NCBI GenBank assembly: GCA_025765615.1 | Contig: JAIVFJ010000352.1 | Span: 1-59,863 of the forward strand | Source of the DNA: Zopfochytrium polystomum | Lineage: Eukaryota > Chytridiomycota > Chytridiomycetes > Chytridiales > Chytridiaceae | Direction: 5' to 3' | Length of the DNA: 59,863 bases | Translations under genes and position numbers: made by a program | In this document: positions 19,601 to 29,722 of the stretch, one piece after another | Layout of the letters: each line of letters starts with the position of its first letter | Position numbering within the stretch: the first letter of the stretch is position 1 | Notes under the pieces: generated by a model | What the model was told of the DNA's origin: nothing | Databases searched by the model: none | What the model saw: only the letters and a program-made list of their open reading frames with translations

Positions 19601-22600
19601 CGAGCACCCGGCGGGAGACCCGGAGCTGATCCCGTTGCTCCACGCGTCCGCGATTTCGTACAAGAACCCGACCACGCCGATACCGCTCGCGTCCTTTTGC
19701 GGCATGACCATGCTGCAGCACGGTTTCCCGCCGCTGCGCGCCGTCGTCGCCACAACCCCCGCCGCCGCCAACGTCTCAGAGGACGGCAAGGCAACCGCCC
19801 CCGCGCCGCTGTCCCGCGCCGCCGTCCGCGCGCTGTTCGCACCGTCGTTCGCGCGCCCGCCGCCGCTGTTTGCACACTGGAACATGGTCAAGCATCAGCT
19901 GGGCGGCGGCGCTGCGCTGGACTTTTTCCAGGTCGCGCAGCATTATGTGGCGGTTGGCGCGGGCGGTGGGGAAGACGTGGGTGGGAGCGAGGGCGGCGGC
20001 GGCGAAGACGGCGACGACGACGACGGGAGGCCGTTGATGGAGAGCCTGGGGTATGTCGCGGAGAAGGACGCCGGCAGGTTTCGGCGGTGCTTGAAGCTGA
20101 AGCCGGTGGAGGGGTTCGATGTTCGGGAGTATGGCAAGTGGTTTTTTTCTATTTTCTAGTGTGTGTGTGTGTGTGTGTGTGGGGTTGGGGCCACCTCCCC
20201 GACGTCTTCTAACGCGGGGGGTCGCCCACACGTGCAGACTTCCGCGCGCAGCACCCGACCTTCTCAAGCTCGTTCCGCGCGCACCACGACCGCGTGCAGA
20301 TCGAGTTCCGGCGGCGTCGCTTCCGCGCGCAGCTGGCGGCGGCGGTGGCGTCGCCGCCCGAGTCGGCGCCGGCGCAGCACCACCAGCAGAACCAGCAGAA
20401 GCAGCAACCGACGCGGGCGGTGGTCGTTGACGGGACGAGCCGGAACCCGGTCGGCGTGGTCAACGCGGCGTTGATGCTGCGCCGGACGGGATGCGCGCTG
20501 CCGGTGTACGCCGCCGTCGCGCCGGGGGCGTTGTCGCGCCAGCAGGAGGAGATGCTGAGGTGCGTGTTTCCTTTTTTTTTTTTTTTTCTTCCGTCTCGCG
20601 CCCCCTCCAACGCTGACCGCATCCACGTATCCCATCGACACACACCCCTCCCAGCCGCTTCGACATCGACCTGATCGACGTCTCCAAATGGACGCGCGGC
20701 ATCGCGCTCTCCCCCTACTTCAACCTCGCGTCGATCCTCCTCGGCACGCCCGCCGACCACGTGCTCCTGATCCAGCCCGAGACGTACTTCCTGCAGGACC
20801 CGAGCCCGCTCTTTGCCTCGCGCGAGTTCGTCGCAGCCGGCGCCGTGTTCTGGCGCGACTTGAGCGCCGGCGGCGGCGGGGCGGACGGCGTCGAGGAGAT
20901 GTTTGGCGTCGCGAGGGAGGCGGCGGCGCGGGCCGGCGGGCGGTTCGCGAGCGGCGCGGTCTTAGTCGATAAGAGGCGGTCGTGGAGGGCCATCGCGGCG
21001 GCGCGCGAGGCCATGAGCGAGGTCGACTTTTTCCTGGCGGTGAGGTCAAGGTTCAAAACCAAAAATGATCCGTGCGTCGTGCTGAAAAAAAAACTCTCCA
21101 AACCCTTCCCCTCCCCCATCCCCCGCATCCCAGCGCGTCCACTCGTCAATGCAAATCTTCTTCTACACCTTCACCATGACCGGAACGCCCTACTTTCTCG
21201 TCCCGGCGCAGCCCGCCGTCGTCGGGACGTACGCGAGCCGGCAGGCGCCGGCGGGGACGGGCGACGCGGCGCGGGCCGGCGCCGCGCAGCGGCCGGCGGA
21301 CGCGTTCTGCGGACAGGGCGTGGCGCACGCGGGGTGGGGCGGCGTTCGGACGGATGCGCCGTTGTTTGTGTACAGCTGGGCACTGAGGGACGGGTACAGC
21401 GGCGACGACACGGTGCACTTTGCGGTGGCGGCTGAGGCGGAGAGCGCTGCGTACGGTCCGGGCGTCGGCGTGTTTAGGGACTGTTTGCGGCCGGCGGGCG
21501 GCGCGGCGGTCCGCTTGAAACGTAGGACGCTGTATTGGCCCCGCCTTTTGTCCTTCTGCACCCTGACTGTCATTTGTTACCATCCCCTCGCCCCCACCGC
21601 ACACCCCCACCGTTCCTTCCCCTCCTCATCCTGACCGCCTCCACAGCGTGGAAGCCGCCACTCCCGTTCGACCTCGACCAGCGGCTCCGCTCGACAATGG
21701 CCGAAGCAAAGACGCTGATCCCGCGGCTCAAGTTCCGCGCGTTCGAAGCGTCCCTCCTGAACGCGACCGTCTGGCATCCGTCGACGTCCTCGACGTGGAA
21801 AAACGGAGGAGATGGGATCATACTGACCGGGTGGGAGCAGGACATCCAGGGCGTGCTCGTCGTCAGCGCGATGCTTCGGCGGCTGGGCTGCAAGCTGCCG
21901 ATCGTTTTTCCGATGCTGAAGCGCACGATCCCGGCCACCGCTTGGCTGTCCTTTCGGTTCGGCGCGGTTCCCTTCTTTCTCTTTATTTTTTTTCTTTCTT
22001 CTTTTCGTTTCTGTCCGTTTTCGCGAATAGCACCAACCCCGCCCCCCACCCCAACCCCTTTCACAGCGCTTTCAACGTCACCCCTGTCGACATGACGCCC
22101 GCCTTCCAGCGCCACCACACGCTCCCCCACAACCTCCCCTGGACCGCCAAAGCCGTCCTCGCAGTCCTCGAGGCGCCCTTCTCCCGCGCGCTGGTGCTCA
22201 ACCAAAACTTTCTCCCGCTGCGCGACCCGACGCACCTGTTTGCGCTGCTGGACGACGGCCGCTCCGCCGTGTTTTGGCCGGACTTTGGCGCGGACGCGTG
22301 GGACTCGGACGTGCGGGCGCTGTTTGCGGCGGAGGATGAGGGGGAGCAGGAGGAGGAGGAGGAGGAGGAGGGGGGGAGAGGCGACGGGGAGGCGCCGCGG
22401 CGGCGGAGGAGGAGGAGCCCGGCGATCCGGTCGGGGGTGATGGTTGTGGATAGGGTGGCGGCGCGGGTGCAGCTGATGGCGGCGAGGCACTTTGTGGCGG
22501 AGGATGGGTTCTATGAGGTAAGAAACCGTTTTTTTTTTTCTTTTTGGGCTGTGCGGGGGGCTGTTTGAAATTTCTTACGATTACCCGACAGACAAGCTTT

Positions 22601-23253
22601 GGCAAACCCGTCGACGCGCTGCGCTGGGGATTCCACTACACCCCACCGCCCTCCAGCACCACCGACACCACCACCACCACCACCGGCAGCAGCAGCAGCA
22701 GTGGATCACCGTTCATGGTCCCGACGCGACCGTACGCGATCGGGTCGCGAACATCCACGGGTCAGTTTTGCGGGCGCGGCGCGGTGCACATGGACGTGGG
22801 TTCCTCCTCGCCTTTAACGGCGGACGAGGCGCCGCCGCTGTTCCTGGAGATCGACTCGCTGGTGGGGACGCCGGTGTCGGCGACGGCGTGGCTGGTCGCT
22901 GCCGAGGCGTATCATTACGCGGAGGAAGGAGGGGACGGAATGGCGGCGGCGGCGGCGGCGCAGATGATGCGGTACGACCGACCGACGGGGGGCGATGTCG
23001 GGTGCGGGAGGTTGAGGGAGGTGCACGGGGTCGGGCGGACGGCGTGGGGTGAGTGGTTGTTTTTTTGTTTGTTTTTTTTTTTTTTTTTTTTTTTGTTGTT
23101 GTTGTTTTCGGTTTTGCACTTTCGTTTTAGGTTTCCGTTTGAAGAAGAAAACTGACGTAACGCCCCCCCACCCCCATTTCCTCTCCCGTCTCTCTCTCGC
23201 CAGCGTGGAAGGACAAGCACCCGTGGGTGGACAAAGTTCTCGGGAACGCTTGA
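16645..23253 (+). CDS. Four-unit GT71 (MNN1-type) alpha-mannosyltransferase
   Basis: GT71 enzymes are Golgi type II membrane proteins that add alpha-mannose to fungal glycans. Twelve exons were traced: 16645-17490, 17582-18439, 18544-18871, 18986-19442, 19494-20133, 20238-20559, 20655-21039, 21134-21521, 21647-21956, 22067-22517, 22592-23048, 23204-23253. A Cys-rich run and a hydrophobic segment (TLAAAAFTLAALALLALH) form the likely signal anchor. Four GT71 units follow. Their DxD regions align as VLMRPAVYAALNPAPLL, LFLDPDSAAVRDPTFLF, LLIQPETYFLQDPSPLF and LVLNQNFLPLRDPTHLF; only unit 2 has DxD. Each unit also has an FW[PR].[FL] motif and an FCG motif. Linkers between units are spliced in frame; the 20134 intron uses a GC donor. 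Single-base corrections are needed near 16800-17000, 17650, 17745 and 18420. Two or more separate genes remain possible but less likely. Confidence 0.8.
20134..20237 (+). other. Intron with GC donor (GC..AG) and GT microsatellite
   Basis: The donor reads TATG|GCAAGT and the acceptor GTGCAG|AC, which together give EYDFRAQHPTF, matching the inter-unit linkers. No GT donor nearby restores this frame. A GT repeat fills about 20160-20180. Confidence 0.65.
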
Positions 23254-23540
23254 GTTCCTGCAAAGCTCCACGGTCCCGTTTGGGTCCAGTTTTTTTCGGT
23301 TTTTCTTTTTGCTTCTCCCGTCCTTTTTTTTTTTTTTATGTCGGTTCCTGCGGCCGTTTCTCTTTGCTTTGCCGCTTTCCGCTTCTTTTCGTTTCTCCTT
23401 TACCTCCCGTTTCGCGCGCTTGGATAATCCGCGCATCAACAAACTTTAGCGGGGTTGCCGAATACTGGCAAAACAGCGAAGAAAACGTTTATATAAACAA
23501 AGCGAGGAAAAAAAATAAACGACCCTCCCTGCCCCGCCCA
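23254..23540. other. 3' regions of convergent GT71 and HIRIP3-like genes
   Basis: T-rich sequence with several T runs between two convergent genes. It probably holds both 3' UTRs. No specific signal was identified. Confidence 0.4.
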
Positions 23541-25315
23541 TCACAAGCTCACCACGTCGCCGCGCTCCTCCTCCTCCTCCCCGCCTTCCCACCTTCGCCC
23601 CCCGGCTCCCCCCGATCCTCCTCCAAAATATTCCCAACGTCCAGCTCGCCGACCTCCTTCTCCCACTCCCTTCCGCCTCGCCTTTTCGCACTTTTCCTTT
23701 GTGGGGCGGTCCTTGATGCCGGCCTCGGAGGCGAGGATGTGGCGCAGGCGGGCGACGCGGGCGGCGGCGGTGGCGGGGAGGCCGCGGAACTCGGCGGCCC
23801 AGTGCTTGCGGATGCCGCAGAGGGAGACGTAGCGTTTGAGGCGGTCTATCTCGGCGCGCGATTTGGGGGTGAGGGGAATCTTTTTTGTGTGTGGGAGGGG
23901 GCGCCCGTTTTGAAGGGGGTAGGAGGAGGAGTTCAGCCACGACAAGAACGAATGGGGGGGGGAAAGAAGCCGGAGTAAATGATCGAGTGGACTCACATCG
24001 TCCTCGGGTCCATCCTTCCCCTTCCGCTTCCCCGATGCCGCCGCCCCCCGCCGACTTTGCGCGCTTCCCGCCTTCCGCGCCCTTCTTCTTGTTTGTTTTG
24101 TCCCTCTCGCTCCCTTTCTTCTTCTTCTCCCCGTCGTCCTTCTCCCGCGACAGCAGCTTCCCCTGCTTCTTTCCAGTGTCGTCGCTGTCATCGTCCTCTT
24201 CCGCTTCCTCATCCTCCTCCTCTTCCTCGTCCTCGTCGTCCTCCTCACTCTCCTCCTTCGCCGCTGTGCCCTCCTTCGCCCCGCTTCGCCTTCCCACCAG
24301 CCCCACCCTCGCCGTCGTCTTCATCCTCGGACGCCACAACGGCTCTCCGGTTTGCCGCCGGTCGCGCGCGCACCCCGCCCTCCTCCTCCTCCTCTTCTTC
24401 ACCTTCCTCCTCGTCAGACGCAACAACAGCCGCACCCTTCTTCTTCTTCCCCTTCCTCTTCGTCTTCCCTTCCTCCTCCGCCCCCTCTTCCTCGTCCTTC
24501 CGCCGTCTTCCGGGTTTCTTACCCGCGTCGACGTCATCCTCCTCTTCCTCCTCTTCCTCCACCACCGCCGCCTTCTTCCTCCTCTTCGCCGCCGGCCTCG
24601 CCTCCTCCTCCTCCTCATCCCCCTCGTCAGACACCACCGCCGCTGCCGCCCCACCCTTCCTCCGCCGCGCACCCCTGCGCGGCCGCCCCTCTTCCTCCTT
24701 CTCATTTTTTTTCGTCCGCCTGCTCCGGCCCGCCAGCCGCCGCCGCTTCCAACGCCTCGTCGATGCACGTCTTGACGAGGGTCTTGAACGATGGCTGTTT
24801 CACGTAGGGGGGGGGGGGTAAGTGTTTTTTTCAGCCAAAGCTCGACCCGACGCCATCATCACGCAAGGCGAGAACGGTTCTTCGCGAACAAACCTCGTCG
24901 GCGACGGCGGCATCGAGCCGCATCCGAGCGATGACGTCGTTGCGGACTTTGCGGGCGGTCAGGGTGCTTTGTTTTGCGGGGGTTGCTTGGGTTAGTTGCA
25001 TTTTGGCTTGTGTGGCCATGGGGCGGAATGTTGTGGAGATCGAGGGAGGGAAAGGGGGGGGGATGGATGGGCATGCCACTTTGCCGAACGTGCGAGGTCC
25101 TCTTCCCATTTTGCCCCTCTCTCGAGCGCGATCATACGCCCACCCAAATTCTCCCTCTCTCTCTCTCTCTCTATCCATCTCATATCAATAGATCCATCCG
25201 GGGCGGGGGGCCCGGTTAGTAACGATCGGATGGTTGTTAAATACCTCAGATCGCCGTTGCTGACAATCTCAAAGACGAGGGATCGCACGGCGGCCTTGTT
25301 GTTGCCGTTTGCCAT
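23541..25315 (-). CDS. HIRIP3-like histone chaperone with DEK_C domain
   Basis: Nuclear H2A-H2B chaperone candidate. Exon 1 (25315-25245) is MANGNNKAAVRSLVFEIVSNGDL. It splices (GAG|GTATTT..AAAG|C, exon 2 from 24966) to STLTARKVRNDVIARMRLD, rebuilding the DEK_C motif [N/D]GDLSTLTARKVR. A further exon gives PSFKTLVKTCIDEALEAA, the end of that domain. A long Lys/Glu-rich acidic middle (about 24750-24000) follows. The last exon has IPLTPKSRAEIDRLKRYVSL, CGIRKHW, ARVARLRHILASEAGIKDRP and TKEKCEKARRK, the C-terminal HIRIP3/CHZ-type histone-binding helix block. The frame breaks at an A8 run near 24715 and once or twice in the acidic tract. The ATG at 25019 is in the first intron by this model. Fit at both ends is good; the middle frame is uncertain. 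Confidence 0.75.
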
Positions 25316-26321
25316 GTCATGGATTTTTGTGTTGCGCAGATTGTTTCTTTCGGACCAAGTCGTTTGGCAGTTGACAAGTCCGAATGAAGCAAAGACAGCC
25401 GAAAACAACAACGAAAAAAAAAAAAAAAAAGAAGAAGAAGAAGGGGTTAGGTTGGTCTTGATTCCAGAACCGGTAGTCTTCACAACGCCCGCCCGCTGAC
25501 GGTGGACTCTGCAGAGCTCACTCAACGCACGGACAATGCTTGGGCTTGCCCACTCTTCACCAAGAAGGAACGGACGACAGAGTCGACAGTGTCCCCCCCC
25601 CCTGAACTGCTGGCAGCTAGGAAGGATTATTGTCAGCAGGCCTGAACACTTGATCATTGCATGGAGCACTTTTTCTCCTCTTATCAACCAACGCCCTCTC
25701 TCTCTGCGACTTTACCTCCAAGCTACCGCCTCTGTCATGATGGATGGCCTCTCAGTGGGGGTGGGGGGGCGACCGAGAGACCGGGGCTTTCGTCTCAACA
25801 GGGAGTGTTTGTTTGTGGGAGACTTTCGCGTGTTTGTTTGTTTGTTTGGGTGTGTCTTCGTGGCGTGTGTTTCAAGATTTTTTTACCACCAAACCTCAAA
25901 CCCGAACCAATCCAATACTCGAACCAGACAAACCCCACAACAATACAAACAAGGAAAGCTGACTGGCTGGCTTTCCCACTTCGACTCGGTAACCGCCTCC
26001 ACTCCTGCCTCCACGCCAGCCGCTATCGTAACCTCCGCCGCCGCCGCCACTGCTTCGCTGCCTCCGCCGCAGCCGCGCAGACCACTGTACTGCGGAAAAG
26101 TACGAGCTCCGCCGCCTTTTCACTTATTTCGCTAACCGCCTGTGACAATAGAACTGGGCTATGTGTGTTTGTGTGGAGATGAGGACATAGGCACCAGTGG
26201 AAGGTAACAGCTGAGATTGAAATTTCCTCTTCCTTTGGCCCTGGGACACTGCCAGATTTAGCCAGAGGTCAAGTCTGCATTTTCTAAGATGAAAGATGAC
26301 AAGGTTAATGCATTATCATTA
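25316..26321. other. Intergenic region, no gene recognised
   Basis: Open readings here are short and repetitive, with no conserved motif I know. It includes the promoter of the HIRIP3-like gene near 25316-25500 and ends at the tRNA. Confidence 0.4.
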
Positions 26322-26393
26322 GGGGCTTTGGTCTAGGGGTATGATTCCTTCTTAGGGTGGAGGAGGTCCCGGGTTCAAGTCCCGGAAGCCCCC
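26322..26393 (+). tRNA. tRNA-Pro (anticodon AGG)
   Basis: Acceptor GGGGCTT pairs with AAGCCCC and C is the discriminator. The D-arm carries TGGTCTAGGGGTATGA, which doubles as the A box. The anticodon stem CCTTC/GGAGG encloses loop TTAGGGT, giving anticodon AGG. The T-arm CCCGGGTTCAAGTCCCGG carries the B box GGTTCAAGTCC. There is no intron. A clear T-run terminator is not seen in the first 25 bases after it. Confidence 0.93.
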
Positions 26394-27140
26394 TGATCCA
26401 TCGCTCCACTGAAAATTGAGCATATAGACAAATGAGCCGCAACTGGTGCACCCACTTGGGTCATTCCTGCGCAGTTATAATTGTTCTGCAAATTCATCAA
26501 TCTTTGCGTGTGCAAAGTGCTTGGTTTTGAATCCCTGCCGGTGTTTTGCTTTTGCCCAACGTTGAGCCAGAGGGCATGGCGCTTATGCTTCCCTACTGTA
26601 ACGGCAAGTCTCGCATATTTCCTAGTTTGTAATTGGACTCTTTCTGTGAAGCCCAGGCCAAGTGGCGCCAGCTTGGTCCAAGAACACCTTGGCCCTCGGT
26701 GGAAGATGGATGTGCAACGTTAGGGGAAAATTGTGTCAGGGTGGGGTGGGCTGAGAAGGATGTACAATTGTAAGCTGATCCTCCAGCCACAAGCAAAACT
26801 TGCATCTTACACAGCAAGACTTTTAGAATGCACCTTTTTGGTTTGACCTTTTGAGTAAGCAGTGCACAGGAGGTTTCACCTGACATTGTGGTGCAAATGG
26901 GCACCTGTGCAAAGTGTATTCCAGCACTTTGCAAGCCTTGGTCCTTGTAGCAGTTTTGTATAGCAACAACAAGAGCCCTTGCCAAACACATTATGCCTGT
27001 GGTCAGATGGACAAGCTGGTCAAAGGCGCCGCACTCAAGTTGTAAACAGTCTGCTCTGAGTGAGTGAGTGGAAGGAGTGAATGAAATGGTGATGTGTGTT
27101 TGTGGGTGGTCCTTCTCCCAACTTGGAGAGAAGAGGAAAA
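26394..27140. other. Intergenic region, no gene recognised
   Basis: A minus-strand reading of 132 codons (26991-26593) has no motif I recognise. The location beside copia debris suggests old transposon sequence. Confidence 0.35.
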
Positions 27141-28260
27141 ACTCTGTTATGAATTATTGATACCTAATGATGATATGCACGCTGTAATAGTTGCTAGGCA
27201 CACGTGACTGGCACGCATAGTTGACATAACTTCAAAGTAGTTGAAACCATCAAGAGAATATGTACTGATCTTGCCAGTTTGGTCGGTACACAGCATCTGC
27301 AGCAGAGCAAAATCAAAATGAGGTTTGGCCATGAGGTGTTGCCACATCTTTGCCATGTCGCAAATGAGGCAAGGCTTGCGTGTTGTTGGTGGTGGAGCAG
27401 GAGCACCGTCGACATCACCTGTCGCATACTTGCTCTCGGTGGATGTGGCCAAAACGTCAGTGGCAAAGGTAGCGTGCAGTTGCTGGTGATGCATACTCAA
27501 TGGGCTCAACTGAAATTGTCCTCTGTGCAGCTGGGTGCTGGACTGGGATGAGATAGTAAAGGCCGTTGTGTCGTTCGCCAATCTTGATGCTGTGTTGAGA
27601 TGCAAGTGTCTTGAGTGAATAGCATCCCAGCAGTTGGGTCTTAGAGGCCATGCAACACAGAGAGGGGCAGTTCCTTTTCAGTTTCAAATTGCTGGTACTC
27701 AGTGAATTGCTCCTGTTGTGGGATTATTGTGGGTACAGTCCAGAATTTATCATGTACGGAAGAGAGGCTATGCCTGTGTGTGACACGCTCACTGTTGTAG
27801 TGTTCACAAAGAAGTAGAAGTGAGAGAGACCATTTATTCGAGAAGAAGAAGAAACAGAGGCCCTCCTGTAGCAGATTGAGGGTGGAATCCAGAGAAAGGA
27901 ACAGAGTTGCTTGCAGTACAGCCACAGTTGCTGAGGCTGAAGCATGGTTTGGTTGAGCAGGTGTGAAGTGCTGCATTTGGAGCCTGGCTGAGATGGCATT
28001 GGCTCAGCACATGTGCAGGCGGTGCTCAGACTTGTGCGTGTGTGCGTTGGTGGCCAAGCTTGGAATCTCTGCACAGAACTCACACCTGGTGCCTTCAACT
28101 AGTCCAAGACCTTGATGGATTGAGGTAGCCTTTGGCTCTGGCCTATGGGCGACTTCTGGCTTGCAGCGGTCATGGCAGTCCCTTTCCATGTGGTGAATGT
28201 ATGTCTTGTGGTAACCACACCAGTAGCGTGGCCTATCCCCACTCCCTCTCTCTCTCTCTC
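27141..28260 (-). mobile_element. Decayed copia gag / protease / pre-integrase fragment
   Basis: On the minus strand from 28260: a zinc-finger-like gag tail (WCGYHKTYIHHMERDC), then proline- and glutamine-rich sequence. Broken frames follow, with SLKTLASQHSIKIGERHNGL and YYLIPV, which resembles the GAG-pre-integrase NGLYyL motif. It is cut by frameshifts and has no LTR. It may belong to the same family as the relic at 10880-13480 but covers an earlier part of the element. Confidence 0.5.
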
Positions 28261-28280
28261 TCTCATCTCTCCTCACTCTC

Positions 28281-28331
<51 letters not shown>

Positions 28332-28337
28332 CGTCTC

Positions 28338-28370
<33 letters not shown>

Positions 28371-28440
28371 AGCTCTCTCTCTCTCTCTCTCTCTCCTCTC
28401 TTCCTCTCCTTTCTCCCTCTCTCTCTCTCTCTGACTGTCT
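28243..28440. repeat. Long CT/TC microsatellite (~200 bases)
   Basis: Almost uninterrupted pyrimidine (C/T) sequence on the plus strand. Such polypurine/polypyrimidine tracts can adopt triplex DNA. It separates the copia fragment from unassigned sequence. Confidence 0.95.
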
Positions 28441-29722
28441 CTTTCTATGTGTCTCTCTGCGTGGTGACTAGAGGTGAGAGAGCGAGAGAGCGATACCTTT
28501 GGATCAACACGATGATCCGAGTCAGAAAGTATCCGAACCACCTATCTCCTCTGAAGGCTTTTTTCTTACTTTGTCACTTTGTTTGGTTGAGACCATGCAC
28601 TCAGAGGCCTTATCTGTGCGCGCGAAGCGTAGTGCAAGTGCAGAAGCCAGCAGGTACGTTGCGGTCCGCTTATGAGACAACTTTCGTCACCCTCACCTCT
28701 CGCGTCTCCTCACCTCGCCGCCTTCACGTTCGCCCCCGCCACAGCCTCCGCTACGTTTGAGCCGTGCGACGGCAGGTTCCGTTTGACCTCTTCAACAACC
28801 ACGTAAACAGCACGGTCGTTGTGACTCCAATTGTCGAGTAAGTCGCTTCAACCTCCTATTCTTCAAAATCCTCTCATCGTTCTCCGAACATTGTAACCAG
28901 CGTCGCAACGGCTCAATGCGCCCCCGCCTCCGACGCTCATGCTTCCACGACCCCTCTACAAAAACCCTGCTTGTTTTGCTCCGCTACTTTGCCCCCTGAC
29001 TCTGAATTCACGGTTCCCCTTTCATTCTTTGCATTTCTCGTCCTCTTCCTTGTCTGTGCCCACTATTTGTTCCTCGCAAGTCCCATCTGCACACCATTGT
29101 GAATTGGTCGCGACATGCGGTGACCCTATCTATATACAATCTGTGTAAAACGCCTCTTTCATTCTAGTTTGCTTGCGGTGGTACCGGCTATTTTCATGCC
29201 AATGGTAATGTGAAGTGGCTGGATTCCAAAGCCGCCTTCACAGCTTTGGAGGTAGACCGCCTGTTATTAATTTCTGCGATGGCCTAATCAAAGATCGACT
29301 GACTCTCCTTTTTCTTCGGCAATCATCCATCTGCTTTCAAGTTTTTCAAGTGTTTCTTGCTTTGCTTTTGCGGGGTGCCTATCTGCGATGCGCAATGTCG
29401 CCGAATTATTCTCCTTAGTGCACTCTAGCTCACCTCTGCATTGATTTGAAATTAGCAAGAATTTTGTTTCACCGTTTGACGGTTGCAACTTGTTTCAGCA
29501 CAGAATATCTAACAGTAAGACAACGCGCCAATGGTTGGAGTAAAATGAAATGAACTTGAAATAAAGGAATTCAATCAACAATGAACAAAACCCCCGAAAC
29601 TCGACTTTGCCATTTAGACATGTCCCCTTCAAAAACCACTATTACATTTAAACACCGAAAAAGCCCAACCAACCGCTTGTCGACGGCGGCAAAGGCACTG
29701 CTCGTGACGACAGCGGTGAGCG
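28441..29722. other. Unassigned sequence
   Basis: No exon chain could be built. Short open readings (for example PFDLFNNHVNSTVVVTPIVE at about 28775-28835, followed by GTAAGT) look exon-like but match nothing I know. Confidence 0.35.

Noticed and set aside
23446..24768. A 440-codon minus-strand reading starting MHRRGVGSGG
   Set aside because: Mostly the wrong frame of the HIRIP3-like acidic region. Only part of it (the EESEEDDEDEEEE stretch) coincides with the likely true frame after an indel.
24831..25019. A start at 25019 (MATQAKMQLTQ) for the histone chaperone
   Set aside because: It deletes the first DEK_C helix, whereas splicing from 25245 to 24966 rebuilds the full motif.
26436..28440. 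CT and CA repeats as CRISPR-like arrays
   Set aside because: They are simple di- and tetranucleotide repeats without spacers in a eukaryotic nuclear sequence.
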